25,070 nt of DNA from Candidatus Segatella violae (GTDB taxonomy: Bacteria > Bacteroidota > Bacteroidia > Bacteroidales > Bacteroidaceae). Below the pieces are notes generated by a model, which was not told the origin of the DNA, did no database searches, and saw nothing but the letters and a program-made list of their open reading frames with translations. The position numbers were made by a program, and so were the translations under genes. The stretch lies in contig DJSH01000044.1 in NCBI GenBank assembly GCA_002440225.1, forward strand, positions 5,092 through 30,161, given 5' to 3'. Below are positions 1 through 7,525 of the stretch, in pieces (within the stretch, counting starts at the first letter, position 1; every line of letters starts with the position of its first letter).

Positions 1-84
1 ATCGAGGCGAAAAAATTGCTGTTGGATATAGAAAGCAAGCATTCAGCTTGTATTTTTTCCGATTCTCATAAAAAAATGCCTTAA
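1..84 (+). CDS. Possible C-terminal tail of an upstream gene
   Basis: The first 84 bases are open in frame 1 and end in TAA at 82-84, giving 27 residues ending SDSHKKMP. This could be the end of a gene whose body lies outside the window. The fragment is too short to identify. A small hairpin, CAAGC at 36-40 with GCTTG at 46-50, is followed by a T-rich stretch and could equally be a terminator for a gene ending earlier. The downstream ATPase promoter begins only four bases after the stop. Confidence 0.3.
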   Translation: MEAKKLLLDIESKHSACIFSDSHKKMP

Positions 85-87
85 AAA

Positions 88-119
88 TTTGTTTTATTAA
101 ATGAGATTTTATAAATTTG
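88..119 (+). promoter_or_regulatory. Bacteroidota-type promoter of the first ATPase
   Basis: TTTG at 88-91, a 20-base spacer, then TAAATTTG at 112-119 match the -33/-7 consensus of the Bacteroidota primary sigma factor. Transcription would start near 126. This rules out a TTG start at 117, which lies inside the -7 box, and supports the ATG at 156. Confidence 0.75.
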
Positions 120-155
120 CAGAGTTTTACAAAGTGTCATTTAACAAATACCGTT

Positions 156-1439
156 ATGGACAAGATATTGTTAAAACAAATTTTGATAGATAACCAGCAC
201 GAAGTGGAACGTTATCAAGTACATCATAGAAATATAGATATGGAAGGATTTCCATGTTATGTTTTCGTGGGCGTACGTAGAGCCGGGAAATCATTTCTCT
301 TATATCAAAAGATGCAGCAACTTTTGGCAGAGGGACATAGTTGGGATGAAATGTTATACCTAAACTTTGAGGATGACCGACTGACAGATTTTACCAACGC
401 CGACTTCAACCTTATCTTGGAATGTCATGCAGAAATGTCTGACAAGCGCCCCATGTTGTTCCTTGATGAGATTCAGAACATTGAGGGTTGGGAAAAGTTT
501 GCCAGAAGATTGGCAGACACCAAATATCAAGTATATATCACAGGTAGCAATGCAAAAATGCTATCTCATGAAATCATGACTACCTTAGGTGGGCGATACC
601 TCACAGTGGAAGTTTATCCTTTCAATCTCAAGGAATATTTTGACTTTAGTGGTCAACCATACGATGAGAAAACTTTGTTAGGCACAGAGAGTCGGGCCGA
701 AATGAAACGTTCTTATTCTGAGTTTTTCCATTGGGGAGGACTACCAGAGAGCATAGGACTGCCTGTAAAACGCAATTGTCTGAGTAGCACCTTTCAAAAA
801 ATATACTTAGGTGATATTTGCAGTCGCAACAACATCAGCAACTCCAACCTTCTCCGCTTAATGGTTAAAAAGATCGCAGAAAGTACCAAGCAGCCGATAT
901 CCTATAACCGTTTGGCAAAGATTCTGTCAACTGTAGGAGGTAAAATTAGCGTTCCAACAGTCAGCAACTACATGCAATATTGTGAGGATGCATGGCTATT
1001 GCTGCGCTTGCACAACATCACCTCGTCTTTCGCCGAAAAAGAGACTATATCTAAGTATTATTTTATAGATAATGGCTTATTAAACCTCTTTCTCATAGAT
1101 AGCGAGACTTCGCTCTTGGAGAACTTAGTTGCAATCACTTTGTTTAGAAAATATGGGCATGACAAGGACAACGAAAGAGTATTTTTCTACAATTCCAACG
1201 TTGAAGTTGACTTTTACATACCAGAGGAAGAGACTGCCATTCAAGTATCATACAGCATTTCTGCCAATGATTCCACTTATGAGCGAGAAGTCACCACTTT
1301 ACAAAAACTTCCTGCAACTCTCGTCTGCCATAAACGCCTCATCATCACATACGATGAAGAACAGACGATAAAAGATGATTTTGGCGAAATCCAAGTCTTG
1401 CCATATTGGAAATGGTGCCTGGAGTTATTCTTTGATTAA
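156..1439 (+). CDS. AAA_14/DUF4143 ATPase (first of four in window)
   Basis: A 427-residue P-loop ATPase of the AAA_14 plus DUF4143 architecture, widespread in Bacteroidota and archaea but without an established role. Visible motifs are Walker A GVRRAGKS at residues 39-46, Walker B LFLDE at 101-105, and the sensor-like ITGSNAKMLS around 128-137. After the ATPase comes a helical region with EFFHWGGLPE and then a C-terminal DUF4143 part ending in a nuclease-like fold with the segment VFFYNSNVEVDFYIPEE. A longer reading from TTG at 117 is rejected because it starts inside the -7 promoter box. No co-directional neighbour is within 300 bases, so it is probably transcribed alone. The E-V-D-F-Y strand resembles the PD-(D/E)XK-like core noted for DUF4143; enzymatic activity is inference. 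The family assignment is solid, the function unknown. Confidence 0.9.
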   Translation: MDKILLKQILIDNQHEVERYQVHHRNIDMEGFPCYVFVGVRRAGKSFLLYQKMQQLLAEGHSWDEMLYLNFEDDRLTDFTNADFNLILECHAEMSDKRPMLFLDEIQNIEGWEKFARRLADTKYQVYITGSNAKMLSHEIMTTLGGRYLTVEVYPFNLKEYFDFSGQPYDEKTLLGTESRAEMKRSYSEFFHWGGLPESIGLPVKRNCLSSTFQKIYLGDICSRNNISNSNLLRLMVKKIAESTKQPISYNRLAKILSTVGGKISVPTVSNYMQYCEDAWLLLRLHNITSSFAEKETISKYYFIDNGLLNLFLIDSETSLLENLVAITLFRKYGHDKDNERVFFYNSNVEVDFYIPEEETAIQVSYSISANDSTYEREVTTLQKLPATLVCHKRLIITYDEEQTIKDDFGEIQVLPYWKWCLELFFD

Positions 1440-1446
1440 AAATAAA

Positions 1447-1483
1447 AATCCGCTTTGCCAGCTTGAAACCAACAAAGCGGATT
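1447..1483 (-). terminator. Intrinsic terminator of tRNA-Val
   Basis: An 11-bp perfect stem (1447-1457 with 1473-1483, arm AATCCGCTTTG) has a 15-base loop. Read on the minus strand it is followed by TTTTTATTTTT, the U-tract needed downstream of the tRNA. On the plus strand no T-run follows, so it probably serves only the tRNA, although it sits eight bases after the ATPase stop codon. Confidence 0.8.
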
Positions 1484-1506
1484 GCCCAGTGTTTTGTATA
1501 TATGAG

Positions 1507-1581
1507 TAGGGACGATCGGGCTCGAACCGATGACCTCCGCAATGTGACTGCGGCGCTCTAAACCAGCTGGGCTACGCCCCT
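1507..1581 (-). tRNA. tRNA-Val (anticodon CAC)
   Basis: A 75-nt cloverleaf on the minus strand. The acceptor stem AGGGGCG pairs with CGTCCCT (one G-U). The D-arm is GCCC/GAGC, the anticodon stem CCGCA/TGCGG encloses the loop GTCACAT with anticodon CAC, and the T-arm ATCGG/CCGAT encloses TTCGAGC. The discriminator is A and CCA is not encoded. CAC reads GUG, hence valine. It has its own promoter upstream and a strong hairpin terminator immediately downstream. Confidence 0.93.
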
Positions 1582-1599
1582 ATTTCTCATTAGCGATTA

Positions 1600-1630
1600 C
1601 AAAAGTACACTAAATTCTTGAATTGACAAA
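1600..1630 (-). promoter_or_regulatory. Promoter of tRNA-Val
   Basis: On the minus strand TTTG (1630-1627), a 19-base spacer and TACTTTTG (1607-1600) match the TTTG/TAnnTTTG consensus. Transcription would start near 1593, about 12 bases before the mature tRNA 5' end. Confidence 0.75.
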
Positions 1631-1713
1631 ATCTATTAGCACTTTTTATACTTACAGATCGCCGCCATTAGTTAAGGAATCTGAAATATAACACCTCCTT
1701 CGTTAATTCTACG

Positions 1714-1808
1714 AAAGAAAACTGCGGAAATCCGCAAAAATCTTACACGGAACAAGTAAAAATATTAACTTTGCAAAAGAAAACTGCGGAAATCCGCAAA
1801 AAACTTAC
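1714..1808 (+). repeat. 33-bp direct repeat pair with hairpins flanking a promoter
   Basis: Copies at 1714-1746 and 1776-1808 are identical in 32 of 33 positions, period 62 bp. Each contains TGCGGAAATCCGCA, a 6-bp inverted repeat with a two-base centre. The first copy covers the expected -33 region and the second begins at the transcript start, so both bracket the promoter of the ATPase at 1814. This looks like a paired operator or a 5'-leader hairpin. A related TTTGCGGT/ACCGCAAA inverted repeat sits at the promoter of the ATPase pseudogene at 23442. Confidence 0.85.
1766..1773 (+). promoter_or_regulatory. -7 box of second ATPase gene
   Basis: TAACTTTG matches TAnnTTTG exactly. The predicted start is near 1780, leaving a leader of about 34 bases occupied almost wholly by the second repeat copy. 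No clear TTTG -33 element is visible; that position is covered by the first repeat copy. Confidence 0.7.
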
Positions 1809-1813
1809 GAACT

Positions 1814-3061
1814 ATGATAATAAATAGAGAAAAATATCTACAAGAGTTAGTCAGCTCACGGCATAATGGACTAGTAAAGATCATTACTGGTATGCGCCGT
1901 TGCGGAAAATCCTTTCTGCTGTTCCGCCTCTTCAAGCGTTTTCTTGAAGACGATGGAGTTATGCCCGACCACATTATTGAAATGGCGTTCGATGACTATG
2001 CCTTCAAGGACTTTCGCAATCCCGATAAGTTTTATAAGTATGTAAAAGAGAAAATTACAGATAAAGAACCTTATTATATTCTACTTGATGAGGTACAGCT
2101 GCTCGACGAGTTTGAAGATGTACTAAATGGATTATTGCATATTCCCAACGCAGATGTTTATGTGACGGGAAGCAATGCTCGTTTCCTATCCAAGGATATT
2201 ATAACCGAATTTCGTGGACGAGGCTACCAAATACACGTTTCACCGCTCAGCTTTGCTGAATTTATGACTGTATATGATGGCGACAAGCAGGATGGCTGGA
2301 ACGAATACCTGCTTTATGGTGGTCTCCCACCTGTTGTTCTACAAAAGACAGAAGAAGAGAAAGTGAGGCTTCTGAACAGCCTCTTGACAGAGACTTACAT
2401 GATAGATGTCATCAACAGAAACAAGATAAAGAACGACGCAGAGCTCAACGATTTGTTTAAGATCCTTGCTTCGGGAATTGGCGGACTTACCAATCCACAA
2501 CGACTTGCCAATACATTCCAATCAGTAAAAAATGTCTCTATAAGTTCTGCAACCATCAAGAAATACATCGAATATCTTGCAGATGCTTTCTTGCTGGAAC
2601 CATGCAATCGCTATGACGTGAAAGGGCGTAAGTACATTGGAACACCGCTGAAATATTACTTCTCCGACTTGGGGATTCGCAATGCCCTTCTCGGTTTCCG
2701 CCAGCAAGAGAAAACCCACCTTATGGAGAATGCCATCTATAACGAACTTCGCTATCGTGGATATAGTGTCGACATCGGCAACGTGGAAATCAACGGCGTG
2801 GATGAGAAAGGAACCAAAGTGAGACGAATGCTCGAAGTTGACTTCGTTTGCAACCGTGGCTACAAGCGCTGCTACATCCAGTCGGCTCTCAGTCTGCCCG
2901 ACCAGGAGAAGACGAAACAAGAACTTGCCTCTTTGCTACGTATTGACGATAGCTTCATGAAATATGTGATAACAGGCGACAACATCAAGAAATATCAAAA
3001 CGATGACGGCATTGTATTTATGGATATATTTGATTTTTTGTTGGATAAAGAATCTATATAA
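1814..3061 (+). CDS. AAA_14/DUF4143 ATPase (second)
   Basis: A 415-residue ATPase of the same broad class as the one at 156 but clearly divergent. Walker A is GMRRCGKS at residues 26-33, Walker B ILLDE around 89-93, the sensor-like VTGSNARFLS starts at about 117, and the motif YLLYGGLPPVVL marks the start of the DUF4143 half. The C-terminal part has the RRMLEVDFVCNRGYKRCYIQ segment typical of the nuclease-like fold in these proteins. The ATG at 1814 lies six bases after the second promoter repeat. The paired repeats around the promoter suggest tight regulation, possibly autoregulation, because the helical part of such proteins can carry a DNA-binding winged helix; this is inference. Its biological role is unknown. 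It converges with the operon at 3138, sharing one hairpin terminator. Confidence 0.9.
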   Translation: MIINREKYLQELVSSRHNGLVKIITGMRRCGKSFLLFRLFKRFLEDDGVMPDHIIEMAFDDYAFKDFRNPDKFYKYVKEKITDKEPYYILLDEVQLLDEFEDVLNGLLHIPNADVYVTGSNARFLSKDIITEFRGRGYQIHVSPLSFAEFMTVYDGDKQDGWNEYLLYGGLPPVVLQKTEEEKVRLLNSLLTETYMIDVINRNKIKNDAELNDLFKILASGIGGLTNPQRLANTFQSVKNVSISSATIKKYIEYLADAFLLEPCNRYDVKGRKYIGTPLKYYFSDLGIRNALLGFRQQEKTHLMENAIYNELRYRGYSVDIGNVEINGVDEKGTKVRRMLEVDFVCNRGYKRCYIQSALSLPDQEKTKQELASLLRIDDSFMKYVITGDNIKKYQNDDGIVFMDIFDFLLDKESI

Positions 3062-3090
3062 AGAGCCTTTAGTACATATATACGACTTAA

Positions 3091-3130
3091 AGAGAAAAGG
3101 TTATCTTTAAATCCAAAATAACCTTTCCTC
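3091..3130. terminator. Bidirectional terminator between convergent units
   Basis: A 9-bp stem AAAGGTTAT (3096-3104) with ATAACCTTT (3118-3126) is extended by AGAG/CTCT across a small asymmetric bulge. T-rich flanks occur on both strands, CTCTTTTA on plus and TCTCTTTAAG on minus. It can end both the ATPase transcript and the six-gene minus-strand operon. Confidence 0.75.
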
Positions 3131-3137
3131 TTTTACA

Positions 3138-3905
3138 TTATCCACCATACACTATTTTTTGAATATATAGACGAAGGGTTGACCATGCTCCAAAAGCTTC
3201 TACAGGAATTTGTACGCCACCACATGTCGCATAATCGCCCTTTTTGATGATTTTACCATTTGGCGCAACCGTTAGTTTATACAAAAAATCCTCATGATAT
3301 CTATCTATATATAAATCTGGATAAGTTTCAGGTTCGCCTGTATAATCTTGCCATTCTATTGGCAAGATACCTGTAAACATAGCAGTAAGTGTCACATCAA
3401 GATTTCCATCTTCATTTACTTTACAAGAACCACCCAAGCTATAATAAGCATCATTCTTGTCTAAAAATATAAAATTCGGATAATCTTTACCCAACATGAT
3501 ACACTTATCTTCACATACGCTAACCTTTGTCGGCACAGAACCAATCATAAAATCACCATCTTTCGATAAATGAACGTCTAGTTTATTAAACTCACCTTCT
3601 TGCTGCTCAAAAGAAACATTTAATCCTTCTGGTTCGACAACTTTAGGAGTAAGTTCTTTCAATATTTTTTTGCCCAATTGAATCGTCAATACATTTTCAC
3701 CCAAAGTATCAACAACAATAGTTTGTTTGTCTATGTCTCCATAAACAACATAGTGCTTCTTGCCGGTATCGTCATCAGACTGACTAAGAATCACCTTTCC
3801 TTCATTCTGACACTGCTCTACTCGGTCCTTTACCATTTGTGGATAATTCTTTGCACATGAGCAAAATGTGAAAAGAACAAGACCTATCAATAAAAGTTTT
3901 TTCAT
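3138..3905 (-). CDS. Putative lipoprotein, last gene of envelope operon
   Basis: A 255-residue protein with a short signal peptide (MKKLLLIGLVLFTFCSC) followed by a hydrophilic body. Cys17, or less likely Cys15, is the probable lipidated residue, so the mature protein is probably anchored in the outer membrane or facing the periplasm. The body is beta-rich by eye, with alternating polar and hydrophobic residues, and contains TCGGVQIP near the C-terminus. I recognise no domain. It is the sixth and last gene of the operon starting at 8476, seven bases after the stop of the preceding gene. A shared job with the other exported products is inferred from gene order only. Confidence 0.75.
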   Translation of the reverse strand: MKKLLLIGLVLFTFCSCAKNYPQMVKDRVEQCQNEGKVILSQSDDDTGKKHYVVYGDIDKQTIVVDTLGENVLTIQLGKKILKELTPKVVEPEGLNVSFEQQEGEFNKLDVHLSKDGDFMIGSVPTKVSVCEDKCIMLGKDYPNFIFLDKNDAYYSLGGSCKVNEDGNLDVTLTAMFTGILPIEWQDYTGEPETYPDLYIDRYHEDFLYKLTVAPNGKIIKKGDYATCGGVQIPVEAFGAWSTLRLYIQKIVYGG

Positions 3906-3912
3906 AAGATAG

Positions 3913-4380
3913 TTATTTGTTATTATTCAACTTTGAAGCAAAGATAAAAACTTGTTTACCATCACTTCGTACAAAATTCGTCAACAATTCCATTGCCTTG
4001 ACATAACCAATCGAGTTTTCACGAATGCTTTCAATAATCTCCGTATCAGATGTTCCATCTGACTTTTCTGTTGTATGAATTATCATATCTTGTGTGATAT
4101 TCACACCATTTAAGTAACGAGAAGCTTGCGCCATCGCCTTCACAGAAGCCACACGATTAATAACACTTTCATTATTCTTATATTTCGCAGGATCCAACGC
4201 CAAGACTGAAATCAAATAGGAATTTTCATAATCATTCACCGCACGCACCCCTTCAAAAGGGGCACTATTATACATTCGCACAAGAAAGTTTGTAAAAGCA
4301 ACCTTGTCACTAGAAAAACCTTGTCCCCAAACGGTCAAAGGTAACGAAATCAGTAATAAACAGAACAAATACTTTTTCAT
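3913..4380 (-). CDS. Small secreted protein of envelope operon
   Basis: A 155-residue product with a clear Sec signal peptide (MKKYLFCLLLISLPLTVWG, cleavage likely before QGF). The mature part is about 136 residues, mostly helical by appearance, with the segment AFTNFLVRMYNSAPFEGVRAV and no cysteines or catalytic motif that I can see. Its ATG overlaps the stop of the membrane-protein gene by four bases (ATGA type), which indicates translational coupling with that gene. This tight coupling suggests the two products act together, for example as a periplasmic partner of the membrane protein. Function not recognised. Confidence 0.75.
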   Translation of the reverse strand: MKKYLFCLLLISLPLTVWGQGFSSDKVAFTNFLVRMYNSAPFEGVRAVNDYENSYLISVLALDPAKYKNNESVINRVASVKAMAQASRYLNGVNITQDMIIHTTEKSDGTSDTEIIESIRENSIGYVKAMELLTNFVRSDGKQVFIFASKLNNNK

Positions 4381-5261
4381 TTTTCCATTCGTTTTAAATA
4401 TTCATAATCATACCAAACTAGTTCATGAATTTTTCCTATTCGATTCAAAATTGCAGGCAACAGTCCTAGCCATAACAATGCTATCAAACACTTAAATAAT
4501 AAAATCACATAAGACGCATTCACAACATTGCCTAGCATAAAAAAACTTATTAAACTTTTATATGGGATACATAAGAAAGACAATATTGGAATAAACATAG
4601 TTTCTAAAAAAGCAACTTGTCCTTCCAAGATTGAAATATCTTTATTTTTATAGTTCTGCAAAACATAATAATAAGCAATATAATATACATCAAGAATGTT
4701 TTTATCCTCCTGTCCTTCTTCAAATAGTGGCACTGCCAGCATCAAGACTACAGAAAAAATTAAAAATAATATTCCAATTATATATATACAATCAAAAATA
4801 CTGATAGAAAAATTCGCTACTAACTGCAAGATTGAACAACTGACAAATATTGCCCAAACAAGCCAAAAGGGTCCTCGCAAATATGCATCTACAGTATTTC
4901 TCTTACTATTTGTTGAAGTTGCTGTTGTATTCACATTACTACATAACAGTTTCAAATAAAAAGGTTCCGGAGTATCTCGCATCACCTTAATTAATTCTCT
5001 TTTTATAAATGCAGGATTGTTACGAAACCCAGACCAAATCTTCGCAGACAAAAGATGATTAAATATACCTACAATATAAGCAACAACAACGCCTATCGTA
5101 AAAAGAATTGTATGATCAATTTCCTGTTCTTTGCTTATCAAGACACTTAACGGATATGAATCAGCTGCAAATAACACCCGAAAGAACAAAAGTATTGTTC
5201 CTCCAGGTATTACCATAGATACCACATCATAAAATGATAAAGTTCCTATAATTCTATCCAT
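4377..5261 (-). CDS. Polytopic inner-membrane protein of envelope operon
   Basis: A 294-residue protein with about six hydrophobic segments, at roughly residues 11-33, 50-73, 130-155, 155-178, 225-245 and 255-285. The N-terminus LSFYDVVSMVIPGGTILLFF has the 'FYD-x5-IPG' look of small membrane proteins seen beside many Bacteroidota accessory operons; I cannot assign a named family. A hydrophilic cytoplasmic stretch containing many Lys, Asn and Thr lies between the second and third segments. The coding sequence is very AT-rich compared with the flippase and peptidase genes of this window, as is the gene upstream. It follows the LPP20-like gene by 14 bases and overlaps the next gene by four. Likely to anchor or energise the exported partners; that is inference. 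Confidence 0.75.
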   Translation of the reverse strand: MDRIIGTLSFYDVVSMVIPGGTILLFFRVLFAADSYPLSVLISKEQEIDHTILFTIGVVVAYIVGIFNHLLSAKIWSGFRNNPAFIKRELIKVMRDTPEPFYLKLLCSNVNTTATSTNSKRNTVDAYLRGPFWLVWAIFVSCSILQLVANFSISIFDCIYIIGILFLIFSVVLMLAVPLFEEGQEDKNILDVYYIAYYYVLQNYKNKDISILEGQVAFLETMFIPILSFLCIPYKSLISFFMLGNVVNASYVILLFKCLIALLWLGLLPAILNRIGKIHELVWYDYEYLKRMEK

Positions 5262-5275
5262 AATTCATATAAAGT

Positions 5276-6544
5276 TTAAAACATCGAATTATTTTTTATC
5301 ACCTCATAACCTTGAAAATTTTTCATTTCTTCCTTTGGGACAGCATAACGGATTTTCCATCCTGCATTTTTCTCAAACTCAACAGTTGAGAAATTATCAA
5401 CGTTAGTAACTGATTGAATACTCTTGGTAAGTTCACCCTTCGACAAATCTACAGCCGGCTTTTTCTCAAATTTTATTAAGTCGGCTATTTTTGTTGCACT
5501 CAGAATTCTCCCTACACAAGTTCCATCCAGATTAATCTTAGATTGCAAACCTGAGGGATATTCCTTTATGTAAAAATTGTATAATTCTTTATTTACATTC
5601 ATTTTATAAAGTATTATCCATTTACGTATATCAGTTCTAAAATAACGAGTAGAATAATAGAAATTAGAAGTTTGCGACATTCCTAAACCGACAGCTGTTC
5701 CAACTTTAGAATATTGTTCAAATTCTTTCTTATTCTGTCCCAAATATTTTCCCAAAGTTACTCCTGCAGCAGTACCCAGGAGCGCACCATACCAAGCATT
5801 TCTAACTCGTTTTTTATCCGTCTTTCCCGCCTTGTTTTCCATGTTAAATGGATAAATTCTGTAACCTTCTTTTTCATAGGATTCCGCTTCTTTCCTATTA
5901 TCAAAACCTATATTATTCAAAGTTACCTCAATCATTTTTTTCAAATTTTTAAAATTATCATTAAAGACAAAAGTTATTTGTTTATCAAAGACATAATTAT
6001 CCCCTTCTAAGTATGGGTTCTCAGATCCGCTTTCTTTCAAATCGTACGTATAAGGCAATGTTTCTTTTATTACCTTAAGGAGATTTTCCAAAGCAATTTG
6101 TTCATTGATTTTGTTCAACTCACATATAATCCTATTTATATTATCTACGCTTTTTTTTTTCGATTTATCTAAGAACTCTGAGCCATTAAAAGAGTTATAT
6201 ACCCCTTTACTCTTTTGAATTTTCGTATTCTTTGATAGAAGAACTTTCGCTTTTACAGTTACATAAACAATTTTATTCGCAACATATTGATTCAGAACAT
6301 TATAATCCGTTACTTTTCCAAAAGAAATAGCTGCATCAGATGCAACCATTTCATCATTTGTCACTGTAGAGTTCGAAGAAATAAATGTTCCATTAACTTG
6401 CGCAAGAGCATTCTGTAAAGCATTTACCACAGCCTCTTCTTTTGTATTACCTTGACCTTGAACTGTCAATTCAACTTCCTTGTCCTTTGCAAAACTGACT
6501 GTAACAGACATTAACAATAAAATAAAAAATAATATTCTTTTCAT
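5276..6544 (-). CDS. LPP20/FlgT-N-like exported protein with glycine zipper
   Basis: A 422-residue protein read from the ATG at 6544; a 13-codon-longer reading lacks a signal peptide, whereas MKRILFFILLLMSVTVSFA is a standard one. Residues about 23-105 (ELTVQGQGNTKEEAVVNALQ, ending in VYVTVKAKVLL) resemble the small alpha/beta domain of LPP20 lipoproteins and the N-terminal domain of FlgT, known from flagellar H-ring and outer-membrane proteins. Residues 253-289 are rich in glycine and small residues (GALLGTAAGVTLGKYLG), like a glycine zipper able to insert in or line a membrane. The C-terminal part is not recognised. No flagellar genes are visible here, so the domain probably serves another envelope structure. 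The coding region is AT-rich. It lies third in the operon, 29 bases after the preceding gene. Confidence 0.7.
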   Translation of the reverse strand: MKRILFFILLLMSVTVSFAKDKEVELTVQGQGNTKEEAVVNALQNALAQVNGTFISSNSTVTNDEMVASDAAISFGKVTDYNVLNQYVANKIVYVTVKAKVLLSKNTKIQKSKGVYNSFNGSEFLDKSKKKSVDNINRIICELNKINEQIALENLLKVIKETLPYTYDLKESGSENPYLEGDNYVFDKQITFVFNDNFKNLKKMIEVTLNNIGFDNRKEAESYEKEGYRIYPFNMENKAGKTDKKRVRNAWYGALLGTAAGVTLGKYLGQNKKEFEQYSKVGTAVGLGMSQTSNFYYSTRYFRTDIRKWIILYKMNVNKELYNFYIKEYPSGLQSKINLDGTCVGRILSATKIADLIKFEKKPAVDLSKGELTKSIQSVTNVDNFSTVEFEKNAGWKIRYAVPKEEMKNFQGYEVIKNNSMF

Positions 6545-6573
6545 ATGATACCATTTTACAAAATTAATAAACA

Positions 6574-7521
6574 TTACCACCATCCTCGAATAATGGTTTT
6601 AACTATACTCTTTGGTTGATTGTTAGCCCAAGCCATACCAACGTCACGACACGCCTTAACTATACTACTTTTATAAGCCAGGCTATCCTCGTATTGTTTC
6701 TGTTGGAAGTTCCACTCACGCAATTCGTCAGCTTTCAGCTTGGAAGCCACTTCCTTTCGTAACTTTTCCACATCTTGGTAACAGGAACTATGCGGAGAAA
6801 TGGTATTAAGATTTTGAGCAACCTCATTAGCACCGCCCGCATCTTGACTTTTCATCCAAGCATTGCGAGCCTTGTTCAATTGCTGCAAGCCATAAGCATC
6901 AATTTTCTGCTGATAAAAACTTGTCGCAGCCGCTTGGCATTTGTCGTAACAATCGGCACAAACATTAGGTACTGCCATCATGCGAGAGATTGCCTCATCG
7001 TAATTGCCTACAGAAGCCATTGTACGAGCCTTACTTATCTCTTCTGCACAATGGTTCGCATAAAAATCAACTATCTTGCCCTTTGCCGTTTCCAACATTT
7101 CGGAAAAATTTTTCTGATTAGGATTCAATTTACTAAATGCACTAATCAAAGCCTTGTTTTCATTCGTTCCGATTCCTTGTAAAGACACCGTGCAGGACGC
7201 ATAGAGTTTGTTCTCCACGACATCACCCACAAAGAATGTAACTTCCATTTTTTCTGAGACTCTGGCAGGAGTTGAAGGTACTATATCCTTGCTCGTTACA
7301 TCAACCTTGGCAGTCAACACAAATCGTTCCACATAGCCATTATCACCATAGCCATTGCCGACAAGCATTCGCTGCATACGTGTCACCAAATTCTTGCTTG
7401 CCTCTACAGGAATCACACCATCTGGCATCATTGCCTGTATGGAGACTCGCCCCTCATCAGATGTCTGAGCAAATGTAGCCATCGACATCATCAATACAAA
7501 TAAAACGACTATCTTTCTCAT
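6574..7521 (-). CDS. Secreted helical-repeat (TPR-like) protein of envelope operon
   Basis: A 315-residue exported protein. The ATG at 7521 was chosen because it yields the signal peptide MRKIVVLFVLMMSMATFA and lies four bases after the stop of the preceding gene; an ORF start at 7557 would overlap that gene. Residues 25-130 are beta-like (RVSIQAMMPDGVIP, VTFFVGDVVENKLYASCTVS) and may be a domain related to the CsgG/LpoB/FlgO-type secreted proteins, which I cannot prove. Residues 157-260 look like TPR helices (KARTMASVGNYDEAISRMMA) with a compact cysteine set C-x2-C-x3-C at 188-195. The C-terminus is helical and ends RGWW. It is second in the operon. Confidence 0.75.
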   Translation of the reverse strand: MRKIVVLFVLMMSMATFAQTSDEGRVSIQAMMPDGVIPVEASKNLVTRMQRMLVGNGYGDNGYVERFVLTAKVDVTSKDIVPSTPARVSEKMEVTFFVGDVVENKLYASCTVSLQGIGTNENKALISAFSKLNPNQKNFSEMLETAKGKIVDFYANHCAEEISKARTMASVGNYDEAISRMMAVPNVCADCYDKCQAAATSFYQQKIDAYGLQQLNKARNAWMKSQDAGGANEVAQNLNTISPHSSCYQDVEKLRKEVASKLKADELREWNFQQKQYEDSLAYKSSIVKACRDVGMAWANNQPKSIVKTIIRGWW

Positions 7522-7525
7522 CTTG

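Noticed and set aside
117..155. TTG start extending the first ATPase by 13 codons
   Set aside because: It lies inside the TAAATTTG -7 box, before the predicted transcript start.
1507..1581. tRNA-Val as an integration site
   Set aside because: No repeated tRNA 3' fragment and no integrase gene in the window.
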